Positions 19,745 to 30,537 of a stretch of DNA of 64,000 bases are shown piece by piece. The stretch is taken from assembly GCA_022457155.1 (NCBI GenBank), contig JAJGOT010000123.1, forward strand, positions 1,134,501-1,198,500, given 5' to 3'. A program made the translations under genes and the position numbers. This stretch comes from Cladopsammia gracilis (taxonomy: Eukaryota > Cnidaria > Anthozoa > Scleractinia > Dendrophylliidae). The first letter of the stretch is position 1. Each line of letters starts with the position of its first letter. The notes below the pieces were generated by a model. It searched no databases, was not told where the DNA came from, and saw only the letters and a program-made list of their open reading frames with translations.

Positions 19745-20760
19745 GTTCAGTCCTTCTCTCTTTCGCTTGCTGGTTTTTGCGTTCGGTTGTCGGTCATCTT
19801 GTCGTTCGGTGATTCATGGGTTCAGTTGAACTGTCAAATGTTCCCTGATGATCTGTGCGTCATTTTGGCTGTCGTTCCGTTCGTTGATTCTCGGTTTTCG
19901 ACTTTGGGTTGAGCTGTTCGTATCTGTTACATTTTACAAAAACAAAGTGGGACCTTGTCACCTTTTTGTGTTTTTACGGATTGGCACAAGCGAATTATTT
20001 CGCCCACTACTCCAAACTTTTATAAACTAATTAAAGGCTTGCATCGGGCATTAAAACACTTAGGGTCAAAATCTTGTGATTTACTGTTTTAATATAAATG
20101 ACAGCACATGCCACATATTAAGGTTTCTTTCTATGCTAAATTATTTTTTGTTTAACATAAAGGATTCGTACAGTCCTCTCTTTCGTTTGCTGGTTTTGCG
20201 TTCGGTTGTCGGTCATCTTGTCGTTCAGTGATTCATGGGTTCAGTTGAACTGTCAATTGTTCCCTGATGTTCTGTGCGTCATTTTGGCTGTCGTTCCGTT
20301 TGTTGATTCTCGGTTTTCGATTTTGAGTTGAGCTGTTCGTGTCTGTTATTTTTTACATAAACAAAGTTGGACCTTTTGTTGTAAGTTGCGGTTTGGCGCA
20401 AACAAACTATTTCGCCCATTAGTCCAAACATTTTAAATTAAAGGTTTGCAACAGGTATTAAAACATTTAGGGTGAAACTCTAATGTTTTAATATAAATGT
20501 TAACTTAAGCCACATTTTAAGGGCTCTTTCTTTGTCACTATTCTTTTTCTTCTAGCACAAGGGATTCGTTCAGTCCTTCTCTTTGTTGCTTGCGGATTTT
20601 TACGTTCGGGTGGCGGCCGCCCTGTCGTTCGGAGATTCATAGTTTCAGCTGTCCTTTCAGTTGTGCTCTGTTTTTCGGTGCGTCATTTTGGTTGCTCTTC
20701 CGTTCGTTCATTCTCGGTTTGTGATTTTAGGTTGGGCTGTTCGTGTCTTTTGCTTTATAT
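19745..20760 (+). repeat. Three tandem ~400-423 bp units
   Basis: Each unit starts with CAGTCCTTCTCT, then GCGTTCGG, CTGTCGTTCGG.GATTCAT, GTGCGTCATTTTGG and GAGCTGTTCGTGTCTG. Unit starts are about 19748, 20171 and 20571. Units 1 and 2 are close to each other; unit 3 is more diverged and shorter. There is no coding frame. Confidence 0.85.
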
Positions 20761-21649
20761 ACAAAAAAACCCTGGTAAACATACACTGGGACGTTTCTCC
20801 TCAGCTGTCGGTGAGTTCAGTGTCTTCAATCTCAATCCTTTTTCGCAGTTATTGAAATGTTTTTTAAAAAGTATTTTGTTGTAATACAACGAACGAAGCC
20901 TGATCGTTTCGCTCACTCTCGGCACAGCACTTGCGCTTTTGAAGCGGAAAGAAACCGAAACTATAAACTTCAAATACCGTGTTCAAATGAATTTCTCAAT
21001 TGTTTTGATTGATTGCCTTTCATGAATTTTTATTTCGCCAGGTTGAAGAGGGATAGAACAGCCAACAAAAACTTCAGCTGCGAAAAATTCACCACCATTA
21101 TAAGATGTAAACTGCACGTGTCTTGTGATCCATCAATCGCGTTGCTGAAAAAGACTCGAGAAGATTTGAAGATTTTCCACCGAATGCTGTACTGTTTCTT
21201 AGAAACCAGTCATCACGAGTTTCGCTTGCGCTAGTGAATGTTTCTCGGGCAAAAATAACCTTAAAGCGATCACCTTTTCATTTAATTTTCTTTTCTGTGT
21301 TACAGATATAGAGGAATAAAACTTATGTTTTATGAAATGGTCACGTTGTGTTACTGAAAGGTTTCAAATTACTTTTGACATTATGCAAATTGCGAAAATT
21401 TTTTACCACAACTGAAAAAGTATATTTGATTCAAAGGGCTAAATTTGTTTTTCTCCTCCAGAATTATCAACTCTCTCGTTAACTTTGATTAAATTGACAA
21501 GTTTTATTCAATTTTTTATTATGATAATGGCGGGAATATGTCAAAACTTTCAATTCGAAAAGTTGCTTTGACCCCGGGTCCGGAGCAGACAAAATAAACA
21601 AAAGATTCACGGCTTCAAGAGTCGGAAACACAAACCAGTTACAAAGATA
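20761..21649. other. Non-coding
   Basis: No recognised gene. A short plus-strand frame at 21013-21234 has protein-like residues but no recognisable domain. Confidence 0.4.
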
Positions 21650-21657
21650 AATTTAGC
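21650..21657. repeat. Left target-site duplication, AATTTAGC
   Basis: Identical to 30641-30648 on the far side of the element. An 8 bp duplication is characteristic of P-type transposons. Confidence 0.85.
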
Positions 21658-21842
21658 CAGGGGGGGCTGGCAGCTACCTTTGATCTTACCGCTAATAAGG
21701 ATTACATGATTGCCCGAGCAAAAAAAACCTGTCAATCACACGAGACGCGTAGAGAGCATGCGCAAGAGAAATATTTTTTGCCGGGTCGACTTTGTTGACA
21801 TTCCGCCATATTGTATTGCGAGGCATTCATGCATACAAAAGA

Positions 21843-24062
21843 ATGAATTCCCCGTTAGTGATCGCTTTTCTTTTGTTGTCATTTCTTTGCAAAAATACAG
21901 TTGAAAAAGCTGGTGATCTACTGGATTCTACTGATGGTCATTTTAATGGAACGAATCGCGGGAATGATTTAATAGCTTTCAACACCCACTTGACCTCGGT
22001 CAGCTCGGTGTTGAATGTCACCTTTCGACCTCACCGGCTGTGTGTTCTACAAACAACTGAGAAAGAACTTCAGCATGCAAGATTACTGAGCGGATTAGCA
22101 GGTAGAAGGATTGTGAGATTAGAGACCTTATTTTCGCGGTCAGAAGTCGATAAAGGTAGCCTGTTTAGGAGCTTACCAGCGGACCACCATTTGTGTTTTC
22201 GCCGGTTGAGGAGGAAATTGTATTCTGCAAACCACAGATTGTATTACGTTGAAACTTCACGCCGGGAGAAAAGAAAATTACGATTTTCTTTTATTCGTAG
22301 CCCTGAAAGAAACGGCGAAGTTTTAGGTGAACAATTTCCCAAGGAATTTCTTCCTGGTATTTGTGAGTTTACATTAAAGTACTTTAGAAATGTTGTTTTC
22401 GTTTTATTACTGGAATGCGTAATTACACATGAACTATGTCACCGAGTACTTCCTTTGCTGGAGTTATCAATTGCATCACTTATAAGCTTAACATGCTCTT
22501 GTTTTCAAGCCATCTGCAAAAACTTTCAAGACCAATCGCAAAAGAAAAGGCTTCTCGCATTGAGAGAGTTTTTGGATGTGAAGATTTTGGAACTTGAAAC
22601 CCTAGCGTATAAAGATAAACTAAGTGAGGATGAATACTTCACTTTAATAGTAGAGTTACCTGGTTTACACGGGTTTCTAAAAGAACTTAAGCAAATAGCA
22701 AACAGCATGCATACCGGTTTTGCAAATCTTCTTTCTTTAACTTACAGTACCAAGCTGTGCTCGATTGAGAAAGCAATGGCCTTTCACCAAGTGTACATTT
22801 CCAACAAAGTTGCATGTGACTGTCTGAAATCAAATTGTTTATCGCAAAAAGAGTACGAACGTTTGTTGGGAATGTCTGGTGAAATAGAAAGCTTGGAGTA
22901 TCAGTTTCTGTCCCTGGTCTGTTCAAGGTCGTGTAGAGTCAAAGAAATCCAAGCTCTTTTTCTTAGCAGCCAAAAATTTATAGAGAGGTTGAGTACTGTA
23001 ACAGCTGGCGAACTTTGCAACAGTGCTGATAAAGTAAGGTCAATCCGTAAATCATTGCATATGCGCGCTGAAACACTGGAAACAAAACTGTCCCTTCTGC
23101 TTAAAGAAAAGCCAACTGATCATGGTACTCACTCTGCTTTGGACAAACCTTGCACAAATGACATACAAGTGAATTGCTACAGGCATGGCGGCGGGAAATT
23201 GTGTTGTATTGCTGGGTGTGGAAATGGTGCTGGTCTGCATTCTTTATCTCATTTACAAGGGGTGTATGAAATAAAAGCAGAAATAGAGAATGACTCATAC
23301 TTTCTCTATGTCTGTGACAGTCACTTTCAGAATGCCAAATATATTCACCCTTTACAAACCATGGAACTTCCAGAAAGTCAAGTGCTGTTTAAACAATTAA
23401 CAAGATTAAGTTGCAGTTTGTGCCATCAGGGGAAGCACCTGTACATCCAAAACTCATGCCCACAACATTATGTTAACATTTTTGACAAAAAAGTTCAGGT
23501 TTCATGTGACACTGCACACTTCCTTAACAAAGATTCACGTTCAATGGAAGCATCAATCCCCAGTGATATTTATGTGTGTAAAGGCTGTTCAACTTCAATT
23601 CTGCTATCAAGATCAATTGAAATACCCCAAGAACTGCATTGTCCTTTGAGCCCTTCATTAAAGGGAATATACCATGCCATGGCCACAAAGTTTCTTCATG
23701 GAATGATGGGTTGGAGCATTTCATTTGACAATCCAAATTCTATCAAATTTCAGTTCTCCCCTCAGAGATGTGAAACACAGAACCACAATGAAAGGCTTCT
23801 TAATTTGTTTATAAATGATTCTCATTCAGAGCTGTGTTATAAAGTGTACATTTTGAATTCAATGGTAAATATTGGTGGATCACTTGGGAAAGTTGAAAAT
23901 CAAACTATTGCAAGTATTTGCAGGCAATTGTATACTGCTTTAAAGAAAACTGAACATGAGAAAATATGTTGTGAGTATATGATCCTAATATTTTACTGTG
24001 GGCAAAACAAAAGATTGGATCACCAGAACCCCCACAGTTCATTGTTGACTCGCAGTGGATAA
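21843..24062 (+). CDS. P-type transposon protein, N-terminal part with THAP-like zinc site
   Basis: The frame is open from 21792, and the first ATG is at 21843, giving about 739 residues. The first 20 residues after this ATG are hydrophobic (SPLVIAFLLLSFLC), which may be accidental. The middle is helical and Leu-rich. Around nt 23195-23330 there is a Cys pattern CCIAGCGNGAGLH...VCDSHF that resembles the C2CH zinc site of THAP domains, the DNA-binding module of P elements, though the usual Trp and FP residues are not obvious. Two more Cys pairs (CSLCHQGKH, CKGCSTS) follow. The frame ends at 24062, while the transposase frame is already open from 23975, so the two most likely form one protein separated by a frame change or a short intron. 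Function is inferred from the fusion partner. Confidence 0.7.
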   Translation: MNSPLVIAFLLLSFLCKNTVEKAGDLLDSTDGHFNGTNRGNDLIAFNTHLTSVSSVLNVTFRPHRLCVLQTTEKELQHARLLSGLAGRRIVRLETLFSRSEVDKGSLFRSLPADHHLCFRRLRRKLYSANHRLYYVETSRREKRKLRFSFIRSPERNGEVLGEQFPKEFLPGICEFTLKYFRNVVFVLLLECVITHELCHRVLPLLELSIASLISLTCSCFQAICKNFQDQSQKKRLLALREFLDVKILELETLAYKDKLSEDEYFTLIVELPGLHGFLKELKQIANSMHTGFANLLSLTYSTKLCSIEKAMAFHQVYISNKVACDCLKSNCLSQKEYERLLGMSGEIESLEYQFLSLVCSRSCRVKEIQALFLSSQKFIERLSTVTAGELCNSADKVRSIRKSLHMRAETLETKLSLLLKEKPTDHGTHSALDKPCTNDIQVNCYRHGGGKLCCIAGCGNGAGLHSLSHLQGVYEIKAEIENDSYFLYVCDSHFQNAKYIHPLQTMELPESQVLFKQLTRLSCSLCHQGKHLYIQNSCPQHYVNIFDKKVQVSCDTAHFLNKDSRSMEASIPSDIYVCKGCSTSILLSRSIEIPQELHCPLSPSLKGIYHAMATKFLHGMMGWSISFDNPNSIKFQFSPQRCETQNHNERLLNLFINDSHSELCYKVYILNSMVNIGGSLGKVENQTIASICRQLYTALKKTEHEKICCEYMILIFYCGQNKRLDHQNPHSSLLTRSG

Positions 24063-27000
24063 TACCTGTAAAGAAAGGCAGTTCAACAGAGTTTTTAAGG
24101 GAGACAGTAAGGAAGGCTAAGGTGCTGTGGGATGGTGCAAGTCTTCAAACTAATCTTGAGTGTAAAATCTTGGTGAAAGAGGGGAGCAAGTCTGGCCGTT
24201 GCGAAGCATGCCAGAAAATGCTTGATAATTCTTTAAAGAGGCATAAGGTACCAGTGCCAGGAACTGCAGAAAAAGCAACTAAATCAAATAGCAAAGTAAA
24301 ATTTTCTGCGCTGTCACCATCACAACTACTTGATCGTGCACGGAATTTAAGCAATGAAGTCAGAAAATTGAGCCGCCAAAACAAGGCTCTAAGAATGATA
24401 CTGAAGAAACAAAAACAGAAGCTATGTATACCTAATTTTCAACCAACCTTTGATGAACTTTCAGATATGGTAAATTTTGCTGTGAGGAACAAGCTGCTAG
24501 TAGAGGGATCTATTCTGTATTCATTTATGTTGGATGCTTTGTCCCAACTGAAATTGACCCAGGACCCTTCTGGTGATGTGTCATCCACAGAGAATCAAAA
24601 ATCTCCATCAAAACCGAACAATATGCGCTGGGACCCCCTCACTATTAAACTTGCCATAAGTCTGTCAGTTAAATGTAAACAAAAGGGATATGAGGCTGTT
24701 AGGAGGTGGCTACCCCTACCATCATGGCGTTTAGTTCAGGAATACAGAAACATGCAAACCTCAGCTGATCCAATTGACATGACACAATTACAAAAATGCT
24801 GGGGTGAAATTAAACACCGTGGAGTGTCTAATTTGTTTGGTCTACACTGGGATGAAATTGACATTCGAGGGGGAGTTAAGTTGTGTAGACGAACTGGTAA
24901 GCTAATTGGTTTTGAAGATTTTACTCTACCATCAGAACTGGATAATGTGATCACATTAAATGATGAAAATGATGAATTCCAAGATGAATCAGCCTTTCCT
25001 CTGGATGATGAAGATGACAATCCTAGTGACAGTGATTCTTCCAATTCCTCTGACTCTGATTCTGATTCACTTAGGAACCCCCAAAATAAGGTCGCAAGAC
25101 AAATATGCCAGTTTTTTTTAACCAGTCTTGAGGGCGATTTTACCTGGCCAGTTGCCTCTTTCCCAGTTTACAGTGTTACATCTGAAAAGCTGAACAAACA
25201 CATGGTCTGGTCTCTAATTAAAGCACTGGATGGGGTTGCTAATGGTGGGATCAAGGTGGTGTATGGGGTTTGCGATGGAGGCCCCTGGAATTCCAAATTC
25301 TTTAAGACGTCTTCAAAAAAGGCATCATGGGTTAGTCAAAACGAAGTAAGTGGAGGTGATATCTACTGGATATCAGATTACCCACATATGATCAAAAAGC
25401 TAAGAAACTACATGCATAATCCTAATTACAACTTAACGCACAAGGAAAGCAGTATACAATGGGATCATGTTGCTGCTGTTGCTAAGCAAGAACACACACT
25501 GCTGACAAGCAAGCATATTTTCATTGATTCCAGAAGTAAAATGAAAGTAAAGTTTGCTCGAGATGTCCTTTCAGAATCAACTGCACTTGCAATGGAAGAT
25601 TCTCAGTTCCCTTACAGCAAAGTTGAAACTTCATTCACCCGTGACTATATAAGAATGTGTGACAGGCTTTTCAAAACAATGAATTCAGTATCTCTTAATT
25701 CTAACTACATGCAGGAGCTCCTGTCTGTACTTGTTTTCTTCAAAAGATGGCATGATGAGATTGAAGACAAAGTGAAAAGATGTACCACCAAGGAAGACAA
25801 GAAGGCAACACGAAAGCAGTTTATTCCTCTTAAGACATATAATGATCTCCTTGTCTTGATTCGTGGTACAATTGGTCTCATTGGCTATGTGAAAATAAAT
25901 TACCCCCACATTAACATTGTTCCTAAAAGTCTTTGTCAGGATGACGTAGAGAACTATTTTTCACTTGTAAGGGCACGGGAAGTTTCACCAACAATTCAGC
26001 GATATATGGAAATTCGTCAAACACTTGATATTGACTTCAGTATAACTCAAGAACTTGGTCTTTTAGATGGTTCATCCACTTCATATGAAGGTCCTGCATT
26101 TTCACCACCACCCCTCAACCTATCAAAAAGTCAAAGCAAGAAGGGTAAGTCTGAGGAACGTGTTGACACAATATATACTATGCAACAAATGCTTGAACAC
26201 AATATGGTAAACTGTGAAGACATCTTGAAAGGAGAAGGAAGTTTAGCTTTGCCAAACTACAGTGAGGACCAGAGGAAGAAACTAGAAAATCAGTACTTAG
26301 AGATTATTTTTATAATAGAACAATCTTTACCAACAACTCTTATTAAGTCTACCCATTTAATACTTGATTCTCTGGCAGATCCAGAAAATCGTTCTTATGT
26401 CATGAACTTTAATATACTTCTGGACCACAAGTTGAAATCGCAATATTTCAACCTTCGAAGCTTTGACAAGGACTCCTACAATGCTGCATGGACACAACTT
26501 CTTCTTGATAGAAATTTATTTCAGTGGTGGGCATCCCTATGCAATATCATTTGCGGGGGAAGAAAAAGCACTGAAGAAGCAATGGAACTGTACTTAAGAA
26601 AATTTGTTAAACGAAGATGCGTATATCACTTGACGAAAGAAGGACTATCCCCATTGTCTGGTCACACTGCTGCTGTAAGATCTAAATTGGCAAGAAAATC
26701 TCTAAAAAACAACAAATCTAAGGAGCCAAATCCCACAGACATTTGTAAGAGGTGTAACATGATTGGACACTGGGCAAAAAACTGCAGAAATGAACCAGAA
26801 CCAGAGTGGCTTGCAGAGCAGGTATGTTTTAAATGTGGAATACGTGGACATTTGGCAATACAATGCAAGAGCAGTAGCAAGCCCATATCTACTCATACAA
26901 AGGGCAAAACAAAACACATCAACTTACCTGCACTTGTTTGTTTGCTTGAAAGTGAAGACCTTGCAAAAAATCAAAAGTATCATGCACTAAAAGATGATCC

Positions 27001-29080
27001 ACCATCTGGAATTGCTGATGTACGTCCATACCTTAAACAGCGTTCAGATGCCTGGAAAAAAGCCAGGAAAAACATTCTTAATGCAAGCAAGGCAGGGGTA
27101 ATCACAGGACATTTTGGTCTTTCACAGGTCCAAAACTATTGGAAAAGTGCTGTTCAAGGAGAGGAAAGTGATGATAATGCTAGTATAAGTGTAATGCAGA
27201 AGTTAGCAATGGAATGGGGAAATGTTTGTGAGGACTGTGCCAGGGTATCTTATCTGAAATTCTTAGCTGAAACTTGCACTGATTATACTGTTTTTGAAAC
27301 TGGTTTGTGGACAATAAAATACAGAGGTACAGAAATGTTTGGATGCTCCCCTGACGATATTGTTGTTCTAAAGGGCACTGGTATGCATGGTGTTAGTGGC
27401 AGAGGTATCGTTGAGTACAAGTGTCCATTCAAAGGAGGGTATCCTTCACACTATAAGCAATTACCAGCAATTTATTACATGCAAATGCAGCTTAATATGA
27501 AAGCAGCAAATGCTGACTGGTGCCATTTTGTGACCTGGACCCCACAGACAACACGGATATCTACAATACAAAGGGATGATGCTTTTATAGATGAATTGTT
27601 AGAGTCAGTACATCAACATTTCTGGACCTTAAGTGCCCCACCAACATCCATTTCCACACAGTTAAATGAAGTTGAAAGAAAAGCCAAGGACCAATCTGAA
27701 AAAACAAAAATGGTTTCTGAAATGCAATCCTTGAGCAGTGTGTCATCTATTCATCACCTTTCAATATTTAGTCCTGCTGACATTGACAACCAAGTTGCAA
27801 AAGAAAAGTGCCATCAATCACAAAAGCCAAATAACCAGCAAAAGCGCGTCCTTCACTGCTCAAAATGCAAAAGGCCACTTGTCATTTGCAATCAGGACAA
27901 ATGTCCAGAAAAAAAGAAGAGCAGCACAGCACGGAAGTCCCTTTTTCATGACAAACCCAAAACACAGCCCAGATCATTTGAACAGTCTCATGTCTCTTTA
28001 ATGTTCACATCATACCTTAATAGATCAAACAATATTGCCAACTCCTGTCACCAAGATGCACTTTTAGTTGTTATGGCAGCAATTTCAAATAGAAACCCAC
28101 AGTTTATCAAATCTTCAGTGAATCAACAGGAATCTAAAGCACTTAAAGCTTTAAAATCTGCATGGATTCTAAATGCTGCTGGTAAATACCATGAAAGTAA
28201 AATGTCCTTATGGTTGTGGCTACAAAATGAAACTTGCAATGGTCGCATATATTATAAAATTGGCAATCAAAGTAGTCTAGAAGGAATTATTCATTCGTTA
28301 CATCACTACATGAGTCAAGAAGAAAGAAACTTCTTTACTTTTGTGACATCAGTTTCAAGACAATGTTCCATTTTCAAGGACCACACATTCATCTCACGAG
28401 AAAAGAGGAGTGGCTCATTCAGAATTATAGTTGATGAAATTATTCCTGAAGATCACATAGATCCTTTTAACCTACAAAGTGCTGTCAGTTTGGTTAAGTA
28501 TTTCAAATGTCACACCATGCCCAATGGATATTCTTGCTTATCTGGAGTGTGTGATTACCAAGAAGGAAAAAAATATGGGGATGTGGGCAATGGACACACC
28601 CATAAATGTGATAAACCAGCCACTCGTACAACAACTATAAAGAGCATACCAGAACTTGTTGTGTTAGAAATTTTTAAATCAGATGCATTACCACTGAAAT
28701 GGGATCCCCATATTGACCTGGAGTTTCATGTGCTTCAATATCATTTCAAGTTGACTGGGTTAATATATCACAGTCAGGTGAGGGCTCATTACTGGTCTGA
28801 ACTTTATGTGGACAAAGACAACAGATATGGTGTTAGCCCTGGCTGGTACTCCCATGATGGACTTGCAAATGGTGGGAAATGTATTAAAACTGGAAATCAT
28901 CCCAACCTCCAAGTCAATGGACATCATTTAAGTTTAGCTTTCTTTGAAAGACAAAAACCTACAGAAAATACACAAACACCAACATGTACATCTCAAGTCA
29001 CATACTCAAAACCATCAAGAACATGGTCACAAACTGAGGCATCTCCATCAGGAATAAGTCCCTTAGGAAAAAAAAGGTAG
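23975..29080 (+). CDS. P-type transposase fused to CCHC knuckles, YqaJ exonuclease and USP-like peptidase
   Basis: The frame is open from 23975 and runs to the stop at 29080 (about 1,700 residues; first GTG at 24122). In order: a coiled region (KLSRQNKALRMILKKQ) as in P transposases; an RNase H-fold transposase with Asp at nt 24851 (LHWDEIDI), Asp at 25274 (GVCDGGPWNS), the ISDYPHMIKKLRN motif at 25370 and Glu at 25949 (LCQDDVENYFSLVR); an acidic Asp/Ser insertion near 24960-25065; two CCHC zinc knuckles at 26743-26868; a YqaJ/lambda-exonuclease domain at about 27040-27640 with GCSPDD, VEYKC and YYMQMQ motifs; a four-Cys cluster near 27858; and a ubiquitin-peptidase-like domain with Cys in NSCHQDAL (28046) and His in RAHYWSELY (28787). 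All key residues appear intact. How the nuclease and peptidase serve transposition is unknown. Confidence 0.88.
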   Translation, partial: VYDPNILLWAKQKIGSPEPPQFIVDSQWIIPVKKGSSTEFLRETVRKAKVLWDGASLQTNLECKILVKEGSKSGRCEACQKMLDNSLKRHKVPVPGTAEKATKSNSKVKFSALSPSQLLDRARNLSNEVRKLSRQNKALRMILKKQKQKLCIPNFQPTFDELSDMVNFAVRNKLLVEGSILYSFMLDALSQLKLTQDPSGDVSSTENQKSPSKPNNMRWDPLTIKLAISLSVKCKQKGYEAVRRWLPLPSWRLVQEYRNMQTSADPIDMTQLQKCWGEIKHRGVSNLFGLHWDEIDIRGGVKLCRRTGKLIGFEDFTLPSELDNVITLNDENDEFQDESAFPLDDEDDNPSDSDSSNSSDSDSDSLRNPQNKVARQICQFFLTSLEGDFTWPVASFPVYSVTSEKLNKHMVWSLIKALDGVANGGIKVVYGVCDGGPWNSKFFKTSSKKASWVSQNEVSGGDIYWISDYPHMIKKLRNYMHNPNYNLTHKESSIQWDHVAAVAKQEHTLLTSKHIFIDSRSKMKVKFARDVLSESTALAMEDSQFPYSKVETSFTRDYIRMCDRLFKTMNSVSLNSNYMQELLSVLVFFKRWHDEIEDKVKRCTTKEDKKATRKQFIPLKTYNDLLVLIRGTIGLIGYVKINYPHINIVPKSLCQDDVENYFSLVRAREVSPTIQRYMEIRQTLDIDFSITQELGLLDGSSTSYEGPAFSPPPLNLSKSQSKKGKSEERVDTIYTMQQMLEHNMVNCEDILKGEGSLALPNYSEDQRKKLENQYLEIIFIIEQSLPTTLIKSTHLILDSLADPENRSYVMNFNILLDHKLKSQYFNLRSFDKDSYNAAWTQLLLDRNLFQWWASLCNIICGGRKSTEEAMELYLRKFVKRRCVYHLTKEGLSPLSGHTAAVRSKLARKSLKNNKSKEPNPTDICKRCNMIGHWAKNCRNEPEPEWLAEQVCFKCGIRGHLAIQCKSSSKPISTHTKGKTKHINLPALVCLLESEDLAKNQKYHALKDDPPSGIADVRPYLKQRSDAWKKARKNILNASKAGVITGHFGLSQVQNYWKSAVQGEESDDNASISVMQKLAMEWGNVCEDCARVSYLKFLAETCTDYTVFETGLWTIKYRGTEMFGCSPDDIVVLKGTGMHGVSGRGIVEYKCPFKGGYPSHYKQLPAIYYMQMQLNMKAANADWCHFVTWTPQTTRISTIQRDDAFIDELLESVHQHFWTLSAPPTSISTQLNEVERKAKDQSEKTKMVSEMQSLSSVSSIHHLSIFSPADIDNQVAKEKCHQSQKPNNQQKRVLHCSKCKRPLVICNQDKCPEKKKSSTARKSLFHDKPKTQPRSFEQSHVSLMFTSYLNRSNNIANSCHQDALLVVMAAISNRNPQFIKSSVNQQESKALKALKSAWILNAAGKYHESKMSLWLWLQNETCNGRIYYKIGNQSSLEGIIHSLHHYMSQEERNFFTFVTSVSRQCSIFKDHTFISREKRSGSFRIIVDEIIPEDHIDPFNLQSAVSLVKYFKCHTMPNGYSCLSGVCDYQEGKKYGDVGNGHTHKCDKPATRTTTIKSIPELVVLEIFKSDALPLKWDPHIDLEFHVLQYHFKLTGLIYHSQVRAHYWSELYVDKDNRYGVSPGWYSHDGLANGGKCIKTGNHPNLQVNGHHLSLAFFERQKPTENTQTPTCTSQVTYSKPSRTWSQTEASPSGISPLGKKR

Positions 29081-30537
29081 CTAGTAGGTTACCACAAATG
29101 TTGAATTATGTTGTTAACTGTTTTTTTTACATTGATCACTGCAAACGAATGAAGTTTGTGATTTAAACACACAAAATATTGTTAATCAGATATACATGTA
29201 AAAAACAGATTTCTTTAGTGACATCAATAAGCAATATTGATGAGCGACCAGCTGATCATCAAATAATAACTTTGAAGTCAACTGAATTGGGACAACAAAA
29301 TCAAAATCTTCATTCATTGATTTGTTAATGACTGAATTGTTTCATTATTTATATATCAATAACTTCTTACACCATAAATTATTATTTATAATCCTACTGC
29401 AAGGTTCACAAATTTATTTTTTTTTTCATATTGACATGGGCAGTGGCTCTTTCAATCAGGGTAAAATTCTACTTCACTCGTCACACATGCAAACAGAAAT
29501 TCATGAATTTTTCATTTGTTTTGGATTGAAATTTTTGTGGGAATGTTTCTTTTTATGATTTTGGATATGGTAGATTGAATGGTATTTCTTGGAGATTTTT
29601 TTGGAGGGAGGTACATGAATTAAATTAAAACTTCATCTGCACCTCCCTGTCACTATAAAATCTGAGCACACTTGGGTCCTGTATATTTTGTGCTATAACA
29701 TGTTATTTTGTAATGTAATAGTCAAATAATTAGAGGATACAGTTTAACAAAGTTTAATGAGTTATCAGTTTGGGAGCAGTTTTAAAATACCCAGCCACTT
29801 ATTTACACATCACTGAACATTTTGCAGAAGGAAGCATAAGAAAACAAAATGAGTCATTCTTAACCAATGAGATAAAATAAGTGGTTGGGTATTCTATCTA
29901 AAATCTGGCCTCATTTCATATAAATAGCACCAATGTAGGCAAGCTTAATAAACCATGGACATTTATGGATAAATAAATGTTTTGAGTTCAGTTGTGTTGA
30001 ATTACATTTTTTAAAGCCATGCAAGTGATCAGGTCATTAAGTTCAATGCTTGAATACGCGCAATGCAATGTTAGTTAATTCAGTTTTAGGATAATTCAGA
30101 CAATGGACAACTGCAATGTGAAAAAAATTATCATTGAAAAACGCCTTTAATGATCAAGTTCTTACCTCAAAATATCTTTTTAGGATCCAGATGCGAAGTA
30201 GGACTAAAAGGCGATTGAGCTTTCTGCGATATCCAACTTTGCTGCCACTCTTGCTTGAGTGCTCAGTACCTCGGCTCTTACTTCGTGTACTGGACACACC
30301 ATCGACCGACATATTTCGTACTGCGCTCACAGCTCACGGTCTTTCCACAGCCCGCTCTACGGGAGCGTCGAGACCACCTTTTTGGGCTTTGTACGATGGT
30401 TGGCAACTGAATTCCCATCCATAGTCTTTCGAATGGCCAAGAATTTGTGCAAAAGTAAATTTAACGCATATTTAGAAGTGCGATCTCCGTAAGATTTCTG
30501 ATTTCGGTGCTAAGATTTCCCCTCGAGGCAGGCCGCC
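29081..30537. other. 3' region of the P-type transposon
   Basis: Non-coding, A+T-rich, with AATAAA-type signals near 29948 and 29971 that could end the transcript. It contains the small inverted-repeat insertion at 29786-29893. A frame at 30134-30424 shows no recognisable domain. Confidence 0.55.
29786..29893. mobile_element. Small foldback element inside the transposon 3' region
   Basis: AATACCCAGCCACTTATTT at 29786 is mirrored by AAATAAGTGGTTGGGTATT at 29875. A relative with the same core lies at 56877-56963. Confidence 0.75.

Noticed and set aside
23971..24026. A short intron (GTGAGT...CACCAG) joining the transposon frames
   Set aside because: The phase fits, but the junction codon becomes TAA. 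A different intron or an indel is needed.
23975..24061. Programmed -1 frameshift in the transposon gene
   Set aside because: The direction fits, but no X XXY YYZ slippery heptamer lies in the zero frame of the overlap; only a C5 run is present. Not excluded, but not supported.
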